Origin: an uncultured Dialister sp.
Lineage (GTDB): Bacteria > Bacillota > Negativicutes > Veillonellales > Dialisteraceae
DNA: 64,000 nucleotides
Reading direction: 5' to 3'
Assembly (NCBI GenBank): GCA_900543455.1
Contig: UQRR01000002.1
Span: 1 to 64,000, forward strand
Shown here: positions 55,739 to 63,655 of the stretch, piece by piece
Position numbering within the stretch: position 1 is the first letter of the stretch
Layout of the letters: every line of letters starts with the position of its first letter
Notes under the pieces: model-generated
What the model saw: only the letters and a program-made list of their open reading frames with translations
What the model was told of the DNA's origin: nothing
The model's database searches: none
Translations under genes and position numbers: made by a program

Positions 55739-55840
55739 GTCACGTATCGTGACTACATGAATACTATACCACTCGTCGCGATATGTGTCAACACGTTTCG
55801 TGATTTTTTCCTAGACGCTTATCACGTTTCGTGATATATT
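55739..55840. promoter_or_regulatory. Divergent early promoters and palindromic operators
   Basis: Leftward promoter: TTGACA (55791-55786), 17 bases, TATAGT (55768-55763). Rightward repressor promoter: TAGACG (55812-55817), 17 bases, TATATT (55835-55840). Palindromes of the type TCACGTTTCGTGA lie at 55739-55753, 55790-55804 and 55820-55836, placed over or between the promoter boxes. A fourth copy is at 55499-55513. Confidence 0.85.
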
Positions 55841-55876
55841 ATTGGCAGATGCTATGTTTTGATAAGGAGGTTTATC

Positions 55877-56503
55877 ATGAATTTTCACGAACGGTTAAAA
55901 GCTCTCCGCCAGTCAAAGAAAGTAACTCAAGATGAATTTGCTAAATTAGTTGGTATAAGTCGAAGTGCTATTGGTATGTATGAATCGGGGAAACGGCGTC
56001 CTGATTACGAGACACTGGAAAAGTTAGCTGATTTCTTTAATGTTGATATGGATTACTTATTAGGCAAGAGCGATACCAATACAGATATTTTCAAACTCAA
56101 AAACATTGTCCCCATTGAAAGATGCATGGTCCCCATCATCGGGCAGATCGCCGCCGGAAAGCCGATACTCGCGGATGAGCATATAGAAGCCTTTCTGCCC
56201 TGTGATACTGGCGTGCACGCAGACTTCGGGCTTGTGGTAAGCGGAGATAGCATGATAGGCGCCGACATCCATGACGGTGACGTCGTATTCATCCGCAGCC
56301 AGCCCATCGTGGATGATGGCCAGATCGCTGCCGTCCGTATCGACGACGACGCCACCCTGAAGCGCTTCTACAAAAATCCAGACGGCTGCACCCTCGTGTC
56401 CATGAACCCGCAATATCCGCCGATGATCTTTAACTCTGACAACTGCGATTCCATCCAGATCATCGGGCTGGCGGTGGCGAAGTACTCGGTGATTAAGCAA
56501 TAA
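55877..56503 (+). CDS. CI/LexA-type phage repressor (HTH plus S24 peptidase)
   Basis: 208 residues from the ATG at 55877 (AAGGAGG upstream). The XRE HTH occupies residues about 17-40 (VTQDEFAKLVGISRSAIGMY). The C-terminal S24 self-cleaving domain has the cleavage pair Ala93-Gly94, nucleophile Ser125 (SGDSM) and Lys162. It should hold the lysogenic state and be inactivated by RecA during DNA damage. Its promoter overlaps operator palindromes, which suggests autoregulation. Confidence 0.93.
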   Translation: MNFHERLKALRQSKKVTQDEFAKLVGISRSAIGMYESGKRRPDYETLEKLADFFNVDMDYLLGKSDTNTDIFKLKNIVPIERCMVPIIGQIAAGKPILADEHIEAFLPCDTGVHADFGLVVSGDSMIGADIHDGDVVFIRSQPIVDDGQIAAVRIDDDATLKRFYKNPDGCTLVSMNPQYPPMIFNSDNCDSIQIIGLAVAKYSVIKQ

Positions 56504-56508
56504 AAAGA

Positions 56509-56541
56509 GACCATTTTCGCGAGGTCACGAAAATGGTCGAG
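56509..56541 (+). terminator. Hairpin after the repressor gene
   Basis: GACCATTTTCG and CGAAAATGGTC arms, with an operator-like half (GTCACGA) in between. No U-run follows. The rest of the gap to 56666 shows no gene. Confidence 0.4.
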
Positions 56542-56666
56542 GCGTGAGTTGGTGTAAAATTTGCAACAACTGCCTCGGATACCTTTATTTCCATAGGCGA
56601 AAAAAGGTATTTCCTGTATAGGGGGATTGTATAAAGGGGTATTCTGAACGAAAGGAACGTGATATT

Positions 56667-57590
56667 TTGAAACAGTTATTATCCACTCAAGATTTAATAA
56701 TGCATATGAAGAACAAAGGCATACAGTTTAATATTACGAATGAGCAAAGTGCCTCTGAATATTTAGAGCATAATAATTACTTCTTCAAGCTGGCATCCTA
56801 CCGCAATAATTATACCAAACGCCAAAGGGGACAGTTTGCAGGACAATATGAAAACCTTGAATTTGCCTATTTGAAGGAACTTGCTATCATTGATATGCAT
56901 CTTCGCTATTTGATTTTACAGATGTGCCTAGATATTGAACATCATATCAAGCTACTCCTTATTAAGGATATTGCAGATAATCCTGATGAAGACGGCTATA
57001 CGCTTATCAATAATTTCGATCCTTCTAAGGATATCCGGGAAAATTTACTAAAACAAGCTAATAGTAGTTATGCTAGTGATTTGATATATAAGTATAATCA
57101 GTCGTCAGATTATCCGATTTATGCATTTTGTGAATTGATTAGTTTTGGTGAGCTTATCAAATTGTATAAATTTTATTCTAAGATGTATCCAACGAGGAAC
57201 ACTCTCCCGAAATCCAATTTGCTTTATCCTATCCGTAATTTGCGAAATGCTTCTGCTCACAGCAACTGCCTTATATATAAACTTCATGGAGCGAAGCATA
57301 CATCGGTTAAAGATATTAGTCAGGTGATTTCACAAATTCCAACTATTTCGGCTTCTTCCAGGCTGAAGTATTTATCTATCCGCCCTATCCATGATTTTGC
57401 CGTATTGCTATATTGGTACACTTCCAATGTCAAGAGTGACGGTCTCCTAAGAAAGCGAAAACGTGGCCTTTATCGGTTATTCTTCCAAAGAATGCGTGAG
57501 CATAAAGAATATTTCTCTTCTAACCAATACATATCCAACGCATATCGCTTTTGCGCAAAAATGGTTATTTACTTTTTCAAAGATTATTGA
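56667..57590 (+). CDS. Abi_2-family (AbiD/AbiF-type) HEPN abortive-infection protein
   Basis: 307 residues from a TTG at 56667, preceded by AAAGGA. It is rich in AT compared with the rest of the phage, a sign of separate acquisition. The family pattern is clear: YLEHNNYFFKLASYRNNYTK near the start, LEFAYLKELAIIDMHLRYLI, and the HEPN RNase motif RNASAH (Arg193 to His198) within RNLRNASAHSNCL. HEPN Abi proteins cut RNA and stop growth of infected cells. Its own -35 box for the downstream RNA overlaps its stop codon. It lies between repressor and integrase, a typical place for phage-borne defence genes. Confidence 0.88.
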   Translation: MKQLLSTQDLIMHMKNKGIQFNITNEQSASEYLEHNNYFFKLASYRNNYTKRQRGQFAGQYENLEFAYLKELAIIDMHLRYLILQMCLDIEHHIKLLLIKDIADNPDEDGYTLINNFDPSKDIRENLLKQANSSYASDLIYKYNQSSDYPIYAFCELISFGELIKLYKFYSKMYPTRNTLPKSNLLYPIRNLRNASAHSNCLIYKLHGAKHTSVKDISQVISQIPTISASSRLKYLSIRPIHDFAVLLYWYTSNVKSDGLLRKRKRGLYRLFFQRMREHKEYFSSNQYISNAYRFCAKMVIYFFKDY

Positions 57591-57615
57591 CAGGACCCCT
57601 ATACAAATGTATAAT
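57587..57615 (+). promoter_or_regulatory. Consensus promoter for the Abi-associated RNA
   Basis: TTGACA (57587-57592), 17 bases, TATAAT (57610-57615). The -35 box contains the Abi stop codon (TGA 57588-57590). Confidence 0.9.
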
Positions 57616-57621
57616 GTAGAT

Positions 57622-57718
57622 ACATTGAAAACGATTTAGTCGTTTTGCAGGGGACGTGTTACGACATGTTCCCGATTTTTCGTTTATAAGAGGTCTCTGT
57701 CATAGAGACCTCTTTTCT
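57622..57718 (+). ncRNA. Structured RNA downstream of the Abi gene, candidate RNA antitoxin
   Basis: About 97 nt from the expected start to the T-run. Three hairpins: AAAACGA/TCGTTTT (57628-57646); GGGGACGTGT with ACATGTTCCC and a TACG tetraloop (57650-57673); and the terminator AAGAGGTCTCT/AGAGACCTCTT plus TTTTC (57688-57717). No open frame of note. abiF-type genes are known to have an adjacent conserved structured RNA; this has that position, but I cannot match the motif by eye. Confidence 0.75.
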
Positions 57719-57814
57719 TATACTTTGAGACGAAAACGCGAAATCGGACATGCTCGGGCGCTTTCAGACAGCGCAAATTTTCCTATTTTTCCTACGGTTT
57801 CCTATTTCATCTAA

Positions 57815-57903
57815 TTTAGTTTCAAAATTGGCCGTTTTTGAAACTAAAGGCTCTCTGATTCATCTCTTAGTTTCAATTTCCCTACTTTTTAAAACTAAAG
57901 ACA
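57815..57903. repeat. Four alternating TTAGTTTCAA sites upstream of the integrase
   Basis: TTTAGTTTCAAAA (about 57818) and TTTTTGAAACTAAA (about 57842) form one inverted pair. TTAGTTTCAATTT (about 57875) and TTTAAAACTAAAG (about 57890) form a weaker second one. They lie in the 100 bases before the integrase ribosome site, so they may bind the integrase or a regulator. Confidence 0.6.
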
Positions 57904-57933
57904 TGTTGACAAGGTGGGAGAAAGGAGCTCGCT

Positions 57934-59022
57934 ATGCCGGGACGATATAAAGAAGGGACGGTTCACTGGGAAGAATCACGGCAACGGTGGCGAGCCTTCG
58001 TCTCCGTGGATGGACGCCGCTATTCGAAGCGGTTTCTTAGCCGCGATGAGGCACTGGCGTGGACACAGAAGATGCGGCTCGCCGCGCATGATGGATCTTT
58101 CGTAGCACCCTCCGCCATTTCTCTGGGCGAATGGCTCATCAAATGGCTGGGAACATACAAGAAGCCCACGGTAAAGCCTTTGACTTATGAGCGCTATCTA
58201 TTCACCGCAAACAAAGCGCTGCCGCTCGCTGGCATCTCTCTGCAGAAGCTGACGCCCACCATGCTTCAGGAGCTCTACAACGCCCTGACGCCCGACTGTG
58301 CCAAGAAGCTCCATGTGCTGCTCCATGGTGCCATTCAGAAGGCATGGGAGCTGGGAATGGTCAGAAAAAACGTGGTCACCTTCGTGAAGCCGCCCCGCGT
58401 CATCAGGCAGGAGAAAGGGATCTTTACCAGCGAGGAGCTGAAGAAGATGATGGAGCTGGCGGAGTCAGATCCGAAGCTAAAGCCCTATGCACTCTTTCTG
58501 CTTGTGGCCATCAATACCGGTATGCGCCGAGGGGAGCTGCTCGGTCTTCGCTGGTGCGACGTCGACCTCGAAGAGCGCACCCTTTTCATCCGCCAGCAGG
58601 TGCAGACGCTTTCAGGTGGTACGCTCATCATAGACACCCCGAAGACGGCCGCCGGAAGAAGAAAGATCTCGATCCCTCTGAAGGTGTACCAGAAACTCAA
58701 AGAAGCGAAAGCAGCGCTTCCCTCTATAGACGAAGAAGAGCACAACCTCGTATTCCTAAACCGCGCCGGGACGCCTGTCCGTCCTGAAGCGATAGAAAAG
58801 ATGTGGAAATACCTCATGTCCAAGTCCGGCCTGCCCTACAGGAATTTCCACTGCCTGCGGCATACCCACGCCACGCTGCTGCTGGCGAACGGCATCCCCA
58901 TCATCGAAGTCTCTCGCCGGCTGGGGCATAGCAGCGTGACACAGACGCTCGACATGTACGGCCATGCGATCCCCTGCTATGATAAAACCATCGCCGAGAA
59001 GATCGACGCCATTTATAATTAA
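57934..59022 (+). CDS. int: Tyrosine recombinase (phage integrase)
   Basis: 362 residues. An N-terminal arm-binding domain of the AP2-like kind (RYKEGTVHWEESRQRWRAFV) and a SAM-like core-binding domain (about 65-155) are followed by the catalytic domain. Active residues are Arg198 (TGMRRGE), Lys237, His306 and Arg309 (HCLRH), His332 (LGHSS) and Tyr342 (DMYGHA). It inserts the phage at the tRNA-Arg gene, whose 3' end is 150 bp away. ATG with AAAGGAG upstream; a terminator follows. Confidence 0.97.
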   Translation: MPGRYKEGTVHWEESRQRWRAFVSVDGRRYSKRFLSRDEALAWTQKMRLAAHDGSFVAPSAISLGEWLIKWLGTYKKPTVKPLTYERYLFTANKALPLAGISLQKLTPTMLQELYNALTPDCAKKLHVLLHGAIQKAWELGMVRKNVVTFVKPPRVIRQEKGIFTSEELKKMMELAESDPKLKPYALFLLVAINTGMRRGELLGLRWCDVDLEERTLFIRQQVQTLSGGTLIIDTPKTAAGRRKISIPLKVYQKLKEAKAALPSIDEEEHNLVFLNRAGTPVRPEAIEKMWKYLMSKSGLPYRNFHCLRHTHATLLLANGIPIIEVSRRLGHSSVTQTLDMYGHAIPCYDKTIAEKIDAIYN

Positions 59023-59029
59023 CCAAACG

Positions 59030-59063
59030 AAAAGAGGCATCTCATCGCGAGATGCCTCTTTTC
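59030..59063 (+). terminator. int: Integrase terminator
   Basis: AAAAGAGGCATCTC and GAGATGCCTCTTTT arms around a 5-base loop. Confidence 0.9.
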
Positions 59064-59092
59064 TAGTCGGCAAAGTCCTAACGGGGACCAAC

Positions 59093-59127
59093 TGCGCCCA
59101 AATTGTGCGCCCACTCCATGTGCGCCC
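59093..59127 (+). promoter_or_regulatory. Candidate integrase arm sites, right end
   Basis: TGCGCCCA at 59093, 59106 and 59121 (13- and 15-base steps) and a half site at 59131, the first within CCAACTGCGCCC as at the left end. They lie between the integrase terminator and attR. Confidence 0.5.
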
Positions 59128-59155
59128 AAATGCGCTATTTTATTTTATCCGATAC

Positions 59156-59217
59156 GATCGGAGAAATTCTGGTGCGTCTAGAGGGATTCGAACTCTCGAC
59201 ACCTGGTTCCGGAGACC
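59156..59217. other. attR, 62-bp core within the intact tRNA-Arg
   Basis: Identical to 25154-25215. It includes the 3' half of the tRNA gene, so integration rebuilt a complete tRNA. Confidence 0.95.
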
Positions 59218-59245
59218 AGTGCTCTATCCACTGAGCTATAGACGC
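59170..59245 (-). tRNA. tRNA-Arg (anticodon CCG)
   Basis: 76 bases including an encoded CCA. Acceptor GCGTCTA/TAGACGC, anticodon arm CTGGT-CTCCGGA-ACCAG with CCG in the loop, and T arm with GTTCGAATC. It reads CGG codons. An extended -10 (TGCTATAAT) lies 13 bases upstream on the minus strand. It is the integration target and remains functional by sequence. Confidence 0.97.
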
Positions 59246-59364
59246 TTAACAAGCGTTATTATAGCATATGGAGCGAAAATAAGAAAGGGGAAAAGATGTC
59301 CCGCTTTTGCCCGGCAGGACGATACGAACAGATCCCGCTCTCCTCCAGTACCTGATCCTTCAAA

Positions 59365-60465
59365 CTATTTTTCTACAAATACTCTCGGGATACGTTTCAG
59401 GTCGCACATGATTTCATGCGGGATGGTTTCAGCCGTAGCAGATACTTCATCGACGGTGATCTCTTCCTCGCCCTGCTTACCCATGAGGACGACTTCATCA
59501 CCCGGGCGGACTTCGTCATCGCAGGCGACCATGAACTGGTCCATGCAGATGCGGCCGACGATCGGGCAGCGCTTGCCATTGATGAGGACGACGCCCTTAT
59601 TGGAAAGGCTTCTGTGCCAGCCGTCTGCATAGCCGATCGGGACGGTCGCCGTCTTCATATCCTCTTTGGCGACGTAGGTTCCGCCGTAGCCGATGGCTTC
59701 GCCCTTATGCAGGGTCTGGACATGGGTGACATGGCTCACGACGCTCATCGCATACTGGAGGTCGAGCTTGTTCGTCATGACGTCCGACGGCTGCGGCCCA
59801 TAGATGATGATGCCCGGGCGGGCGAGGTTATGCCAGCTTCTCGGGATGTCGATGACGCCGGCGCTGTTGGCGGAGGAAATCACGAAGTTTTCATCGACCG
59901 GCATGTAGGAGATTGCTTCATCGAAGCGGTCGAGCTGCTTCAGTGCGGCATCCTTCTCCTTGTGATCCGCCGTTGCCATATGGGTGAAAGTACCATGTGC
60001 GTGAATGTGCGGATAGCCTGCGAGCTTTTTGAGGAGCGCAGGTACGTCCTTCGGATGGGTTCCGATACGGTTCATACCGGTATCGATCGGCAGCATGACT
60101 TCGATGGTTTTCTTCGAAACAGCCGCAATGGCTTCCAAAGCGTCAAGATCGACGGTATCATCGATCGGCATGATGAGGTCTTTATTCACACCGATGGGCA
60201 TATCTTCCGGCAGCGGCAGGCCGAGCACGTAGATCGGGCAGGTGAATCCTGCGTCGCGGAGCTCCGCTCCTTCTTCCACGCGGGCAACAGCAGCAGCGAC
60301 GTAGCCTTCCTCGAGGGCGATGCGCAGCGTTTCCTTCGCGCCATGTCCATAGGCATTCGCCTTCACGACAGCGAGCGCATTCACTTCCTTCGGCAGATGC
60401 GCGCGGATGACCTTGAGATTGTGACGAAGCGCATTCAGATTGATTTCCATGTAAGAAACCGGCAT
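59365..60465 (-). CDS. alr: Alanine racemase
   Basis: 366 residues. PLP lysine Lys35 in VVKANAYGHG and the second catalytic base tyrosine in AIGYGGTYV are present, with LPIDTGMNRIG and NLARPGIIIYG as family blocks. It makes D-alanine for peptidoglycan. The ATG at 60465 follows GGGAGG. A strong promoter and a long hairpin lie in the leader. Confidence 0.96.
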   Translation of the reverse strand: MPVSYMEINLNALRHNLKVIRAHLPKEVNALAVVKANAYGHGAKETLRIALEEGYVAAAVARVEEGAELRDAGFTCPIYVLGLPLPEDMPIGVNKDLIMPIDDTVDLDALEAIAAVSKKTIEVMLPIDTGMNRIGTHPKDVPALLKKLAGYPHIHAHGTFTHMATADHKEKDAALKQLDRFDEAISYMPVDENFVISSANSAGVIDIPRSWHNLARPGIIIYGPQPSDVMTNKLDLQYAMSVVSHVTHVQTLHKGEAIGYGGTYVAKEDMKTATVPIGYADGWHRSLSNKGVVLINGKRCPIVGRICMDQFMVACDDEVRPGDEVVLMGKQGEEEITVDEVSATAETIPHEIMCDLKRIPRVFVEK

Positions 60466-60483
60466 TTGTATTCCTCCCATTCT

Positions 60484-60609
60484 TTTCTGCATCGGCAGAA
60501 ATGAAAAGCACCGCGCCAAAAGCATCAGGCGATGCCTGATACTTTGAAGCCTCGGTGCTTCCTTTTATTTTTATGCATCTATCATACCGCGATTGGGAAG
60601 AAATGGCAA
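60484..60609 (-). promoter_or_regulatory. alr: alr promoter and structured leader
   Basis: TTGCCA (60609-60604), 17 bases, TATGAT (60586-60581) on the minus strand. The transcript then contains a long hairpin: GAAGCACCG with CGGTGCTT as outer stem, and ATCAGGC/GCCTGAT as inner stem. TTTTC follows, then a small TTCTGC/GCAGAA hairpin just before the ribosome site. The long hairpin could attenuate alr or end transcripts from the upstream gene. Confidence 0.65.
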
Positions 60610-60618
60610 TGGGACCGA

Positions 60619-61872
60619 TTAAGAAAACAAGCCTCCCACAAGCGGGATCCATGCCCATGTCAGGAAACTATAGAAAAGCAGCCCAGCGGCCAATCCCACG
60701 ATAGCCCCATTAATACGAATACCTTCCAGCTCATGATGCACCTTCGACTCAATGAATTCATTCAATTCCTCTTCCCGAAAACTTTCCAGGACTTCTATCA
60801 TAGACCATGATAAGAAACCATGTTCATAGGTGATGATCTCTGCGATCAAATCTCTTCCGATAGTGTCCAGCTTCTGTCTAAATTCTGAGTCTTCTATAAA
60901 AGAAATACTTTGCTCTATAGCTGGTTTCAATTTTTCTGCCAAAGCCGGCACACCCCAATGGTCCTGAAAATCAGAAATCCCCTCGTCGATCCGTTTTTCC
61001 AAAGGGAAGGCCTCGAAGAGACCCCGCCCAAATTCCTGCAGCGCCTCCAACGTAGCCGGCTCTTGCAAGAAACGAGCCACCAAAAGGTCCCACTGTGACA
61101 AAAGCTCCTGATGAAACGGATTGTCCTTCTGTTTCCAGGCTTCCATTTCCTCGGCCAAAGCATCCAATGCCGCCTCAGCCAACTGGTCATAATCGATCGC
61201 GCCAAACCATTTCCCGAGCGTATAGCCGATAGATCCCAAGAAGCCTTTCTCTTCCCGGTCGCCTGCCTTTCTCAGCTGCTCTGCCAGTTTGTGTCGAAGG
61301 GATGGTTCCTCGATTTTCCGTTTTCCCTCCTCCAAAAGACGAAGAAGCCATTTTTCCCGATTCATCTCCTGCTGTAACCGCCCTTGCGCGAAAGAAATAA
61401 AAACAGGCAGCCATTTCTGCGATTCACTCCGTCCCCAAGTGGCTATGTCTTCTCTATGGCTAGACAGAAATTCTACTGCATAGGTGGCTCCCTTCACTGC
61501 CAATGTTTGAGAAATAGATTCTCTGTGACTGGTAAGCCATGGAAGACATAGATCCATCAAGGAAAGACGGGATATCTTTGCCAGCAAATTCTTCGGGCTC
61601 AAAAGGCTCTGATTCATTTCTACCACTTTTTGAATAATCCGATCCCGGTTGGCTGGAACGAGCGGCTTGATAGGGAGAAAATGTTTCCGAAAGAGTGCCT
61701 CTACGGCAATGAAATCTGCTGCGCATCCGATACAGCAGGACTGGGCCATGAAATAAACCAAGTCTGCCCAATACGTGCCCTGCCAGGGACTTCCCTCTTT
61801 GAGCCAAAGAGAAAATAGCAGAAAAAGCAGTGAAAAGAAACAAATCCCATTGGCCGTTTTATATCGTTTCAT
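60619..61872 (-). CDS. DUF445 family membrane protein
   Basis: 417 residues. N-terminal membrane segment (FSLLFLLFSLWL), the DUF445 signature FIAVEALFRKHFLPIKPLVP, a long helical middle and a final membrane hairpin (GIRINGAIVGLAAGLLFYSF). The function of the family is unknown; E. coli YjiN and B. subtilis YheB are examples. It lies in tandem with a second DUF445 gene. Confidence 0.85.
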   Translation of the reverse strand: MKRYKTANGICFFSLLFLLFSLWLKEGSPWQGTYWADLVYFMAQSCCIGCAADFIAVEALFRKHFLPIKPLVPANRDRIIQKVVEMNQSLLSPKNLLAKISRLSLMDLCLPWLTSHRESISQTLAVKGATYAVEFLSSHREDIATWGRSESQKWLPVFISFAQGRLQQEMNREKWLLRLLEEGKRKIEEPSLRHKLAEQLRKAGDREEKGFLGSIGYTLGKWFGAIDYDQLAEAALDALAEEMEAWKQKDNPFHQELLSQWDLLVARFLQEPATLEALQEFGRGLFEAFPLEKRIDEGISDFQDHWGVPALAEKLKPAIEQSISFIEDSEFRQKLDTIGRDLIAEIITYEHGFLSWSMIEVLESFREEELNEFIESKVHHELEGIRINGAIVGLAAGLLFYSFLTWAWIPLVGGLFS

Positions 61873-61916
61873 TTCTACGCCTCCTTATATTACGGTTGAT
61901 GATTGATGGTCGTCAG

Positions 61917-61971
61917 TATGCATAAAAATCCAAGAGTAAAATCTGACAACTATTGCATCAGTGTTTCCCAT
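61917..61971. repeat. Small repeat element, copy D (right half)
   Basis: TATGCATAAAAATCCAAGAG and TAAAATCTGACAAC...TGCATCAGTGTTTCCCA match the last 52 bases of copy A almost exactly. It overlaps the last codons of the next gene. Confidence 0.65.
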
Positions 61972-63188
61972 AGGAGTGATACAGCAAAAAAGGCCGCTCC
62001 CAAGAAAGCTCCCCACAGAGAACCATTGATACGAATGGCCGCCACATCTTCAGATACAGATTTTTCTGCCAAGGATGCCATCGTCCGGCCATCATAACCA
62101 GCCAAAGCCTTCTCCACCACCGACGCCGCCATGCGATGCATCCATCCCACATGCGGCCGCACCAAACGTAAGAAGAAGGCATCGAAATCCCGCCGCTTCT
62201 CCTGAGCAGAAAGCTGTCCGTCCACCAAAGAAAGTAAAGCCTCTGCCAACCGATGCGCCAGTGGCTCTTTCTTTTCCTGCCACAAGGAAATGAACCAATT
62301 CCGCCCTTTCCCAGACAATAAGCGACGAATCAACTTCTGCGCAGCACCATTGACCTGCCGCTTCCAAACCTCATTGGTCTCTAGCTGGACGATCATTGCA
62401 TCATAGGCCTCTCCCATCTTTTGGCGAAGCTCACTTTCCGGATCCGTCAAAGCCTCTGACAAGGACAACATCTTTTCCTGCACCTTTTTTACCATCTCTG
62501 CATCCCGATCCTCTACCGCATCCCGGAAGAGGGAATGAAGCCAGCCCTTATCATTATATTTCCGCCAAGCCAAAAGATAGACTCGCTGGATTTCTTCCTG
62601 CGTCACCTCAGCCTGCAGAAAGCCCTTCACCTCGGCCGCCAAAGCCTCCGTCAAAAGCTCCTTCTTCGGATAATCGCGGAATGCCGCCATCACCTTGGCC
62701 ATATGCCCCGCCCAGTCTATGTCTGCCGCTTTTCTCTCGATCGCCTCACTGGACATCGTCCATAACGATTCCGCAGGAAATGCAGACAGCACGGTGTAAA
62801 TCACATCCGCTGCTACTTTCTCCGTCAAATCCCGATGGTTCGTCAACCAACGAGCCACTACATCAGAAGGCACATGCTGCCGGAGGATCTCCGATAGCCG
62901 TCCCCTGGTCAGAAGCTCAGTCACTACCATATCCTTCGCGATGGATACGATCATGTCTCGATTTCGAGCAATCAAATCGGTATGCCAAGAAATGCCAAGG
63001 GGCCTGCGAAATAAAGAAGTCACGCCGAACCAATCGGCAAAACCTCCTACCGCCGCCGCAAAAGACATATGAAACAACCCTGCGAGCCACGGGCTCTCCC
63101 CCTGAAACGGAGCTGCCCCTAAGGTAAGAACCACAGAGCTCGCCAGTATACCGTCAGCAAGCCATCTTTTTTTCAAAGAAATCACCAC
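61950..63188 (-). CDS. DUF445 family membrane protein (YjiN-like)
   Basis: 412 residues. AAAVGGFADWFGVTSLFRRPLG is the family hallmark. A C-terminal membrane segment (GSLWGAFLGAAFFAVSLLWE) follows AAIRING. The final codons and stop (WETLMQ, TAG) are made from repeat copy D, so the natural end was replaced or trimmed by that element. It is close in architecture to its neighbour and probably forms an operon with it. Function unknown. Confidence 0.85.
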   Translation of the reverse strand: MVISLKKRWLADGILASSVVLTLGAAPFQGESPWLAGLFHMSFAAAVGGFADWFGVTSLFRRPLGISWHTDLIARNRDMIVSIAKDMVVTELLTRGRLSEILRQHVPSDVVARWLTNHRDLTEKVAADVIYTVLSAFPAESLWTMSSEAIERKAADIDWAGHMAKVMAAFRDYPKKELLTEALAAEVKGFLQAEVTQEEIQRVYLLAWRKYNDKGWLHSLFRDAVEDRDAEMVKKVQEKMLSLSEALTDPESELRQKMGEAYDAMIVQLETNEVWKRQVNGAAQKLIRRLLSGKGRNWFISLWQEKKEPLAHRLAEALLSLVDGQLSAQEKRRDFDAFFLRLVRPHVGWMHRMAASVVEKALAGYDGRTMASLAEKSVSEDVAAIRINGSLWGAFLGAAFFAVSLLWETLMQ

Positions 63189-63195
63189 CTCCGAT

Positions 63196-63235
63196 TAGGG
63201 AAACGCTGAATAAATCACAGAATCAGATTTCCCTA
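63196..63235. repeat. Small repeat element, copy E (termini only)
   Basis: TAGGGAAACGCTGAATAAAT joined to ATCAGATTTCCCTA: two element ends with no interior, just upstream of the second DUF445 gene. Confidence 0.6.
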
Positions 63236-63292
63236 GTATGCAGTATACACCGATGCATATATTATTGTTCATTGTTTGCACCTAACAACCAG

Positions 63293-63655
63293 TTACCACT
63301 TATCGATCCATTTTTCCAGTTCATCCAAGGAATCAATGATAGAATCACAAGCCTTTTCCGTGACCGTATAGGCTTTATCTATCGCATCCACCAAGGTATC
63401 TGCCGTTTCCGCCAATTTCATCACAGCAGCTTCCTGCTCCTCTGCTGGCAGCTGCTCTATTTCCTGATCCACATACTCTCCCACCTTGTCTAATAATTGA
63501 TCCAACATGGATGGCTCTTCCTCTGCCTGTTTCTCTTCCACCATCTTAGCATAAAACTGCTCTGCCCACTGTTGTAATGCTTGACTCGCCATACCATTCG
63601 CATCATCCCTGTTTCCAAATGGAATCTCAGGAAAATTGTTTCCATTGTCACTCAT
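63293..63655 (-). CDS. Small acidic helical protein, unknown
   Basis: 120 residues, nearly all helix and strongly acidic (MVEEKQAEEEPSMLDQLLDK, LPAEEQEAAVMKLAETADTL), no cysteine, no membrane segment. Ribosome site AAGGAGGAG. I recognise no family. It ends 105 bases before the DUF445 pair and may be transcribed with it. Confidence 0.7.
   Translation of the reverse strand: MSDNGNNFPEIPFGNRDDANGMASQALQQWAEQFYAKMVEEKQAEEEPSMLDQLLDKVGEYVDQEIEQLPAEEQEAAVMKLAETADTLVDAIDKAYTVTEKACDSIIDSLDELEKWIDKW

Larger units (their letters stand above)
25154..59217. mobile_element. Complete temperate siphophage integrated in tRNA-Arg(CCG)
   Basis: A 34.1-kb element flanked by a perfect 62-bp direct repeat (25154-25215 and 59156-59217) that is the 3' part of a tRNA-Arg gene. 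It carries integrase, repressor/Cro, replication, packaging, head, tail and lysis modules in the order of lambda-like siphophages, with one long leftward late/early transcript. Head, tail, terminase, integrase and repressor are intact. The decayed genes are near the left (lysis) end, so it could still be inducible. Confidence 0.95.
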
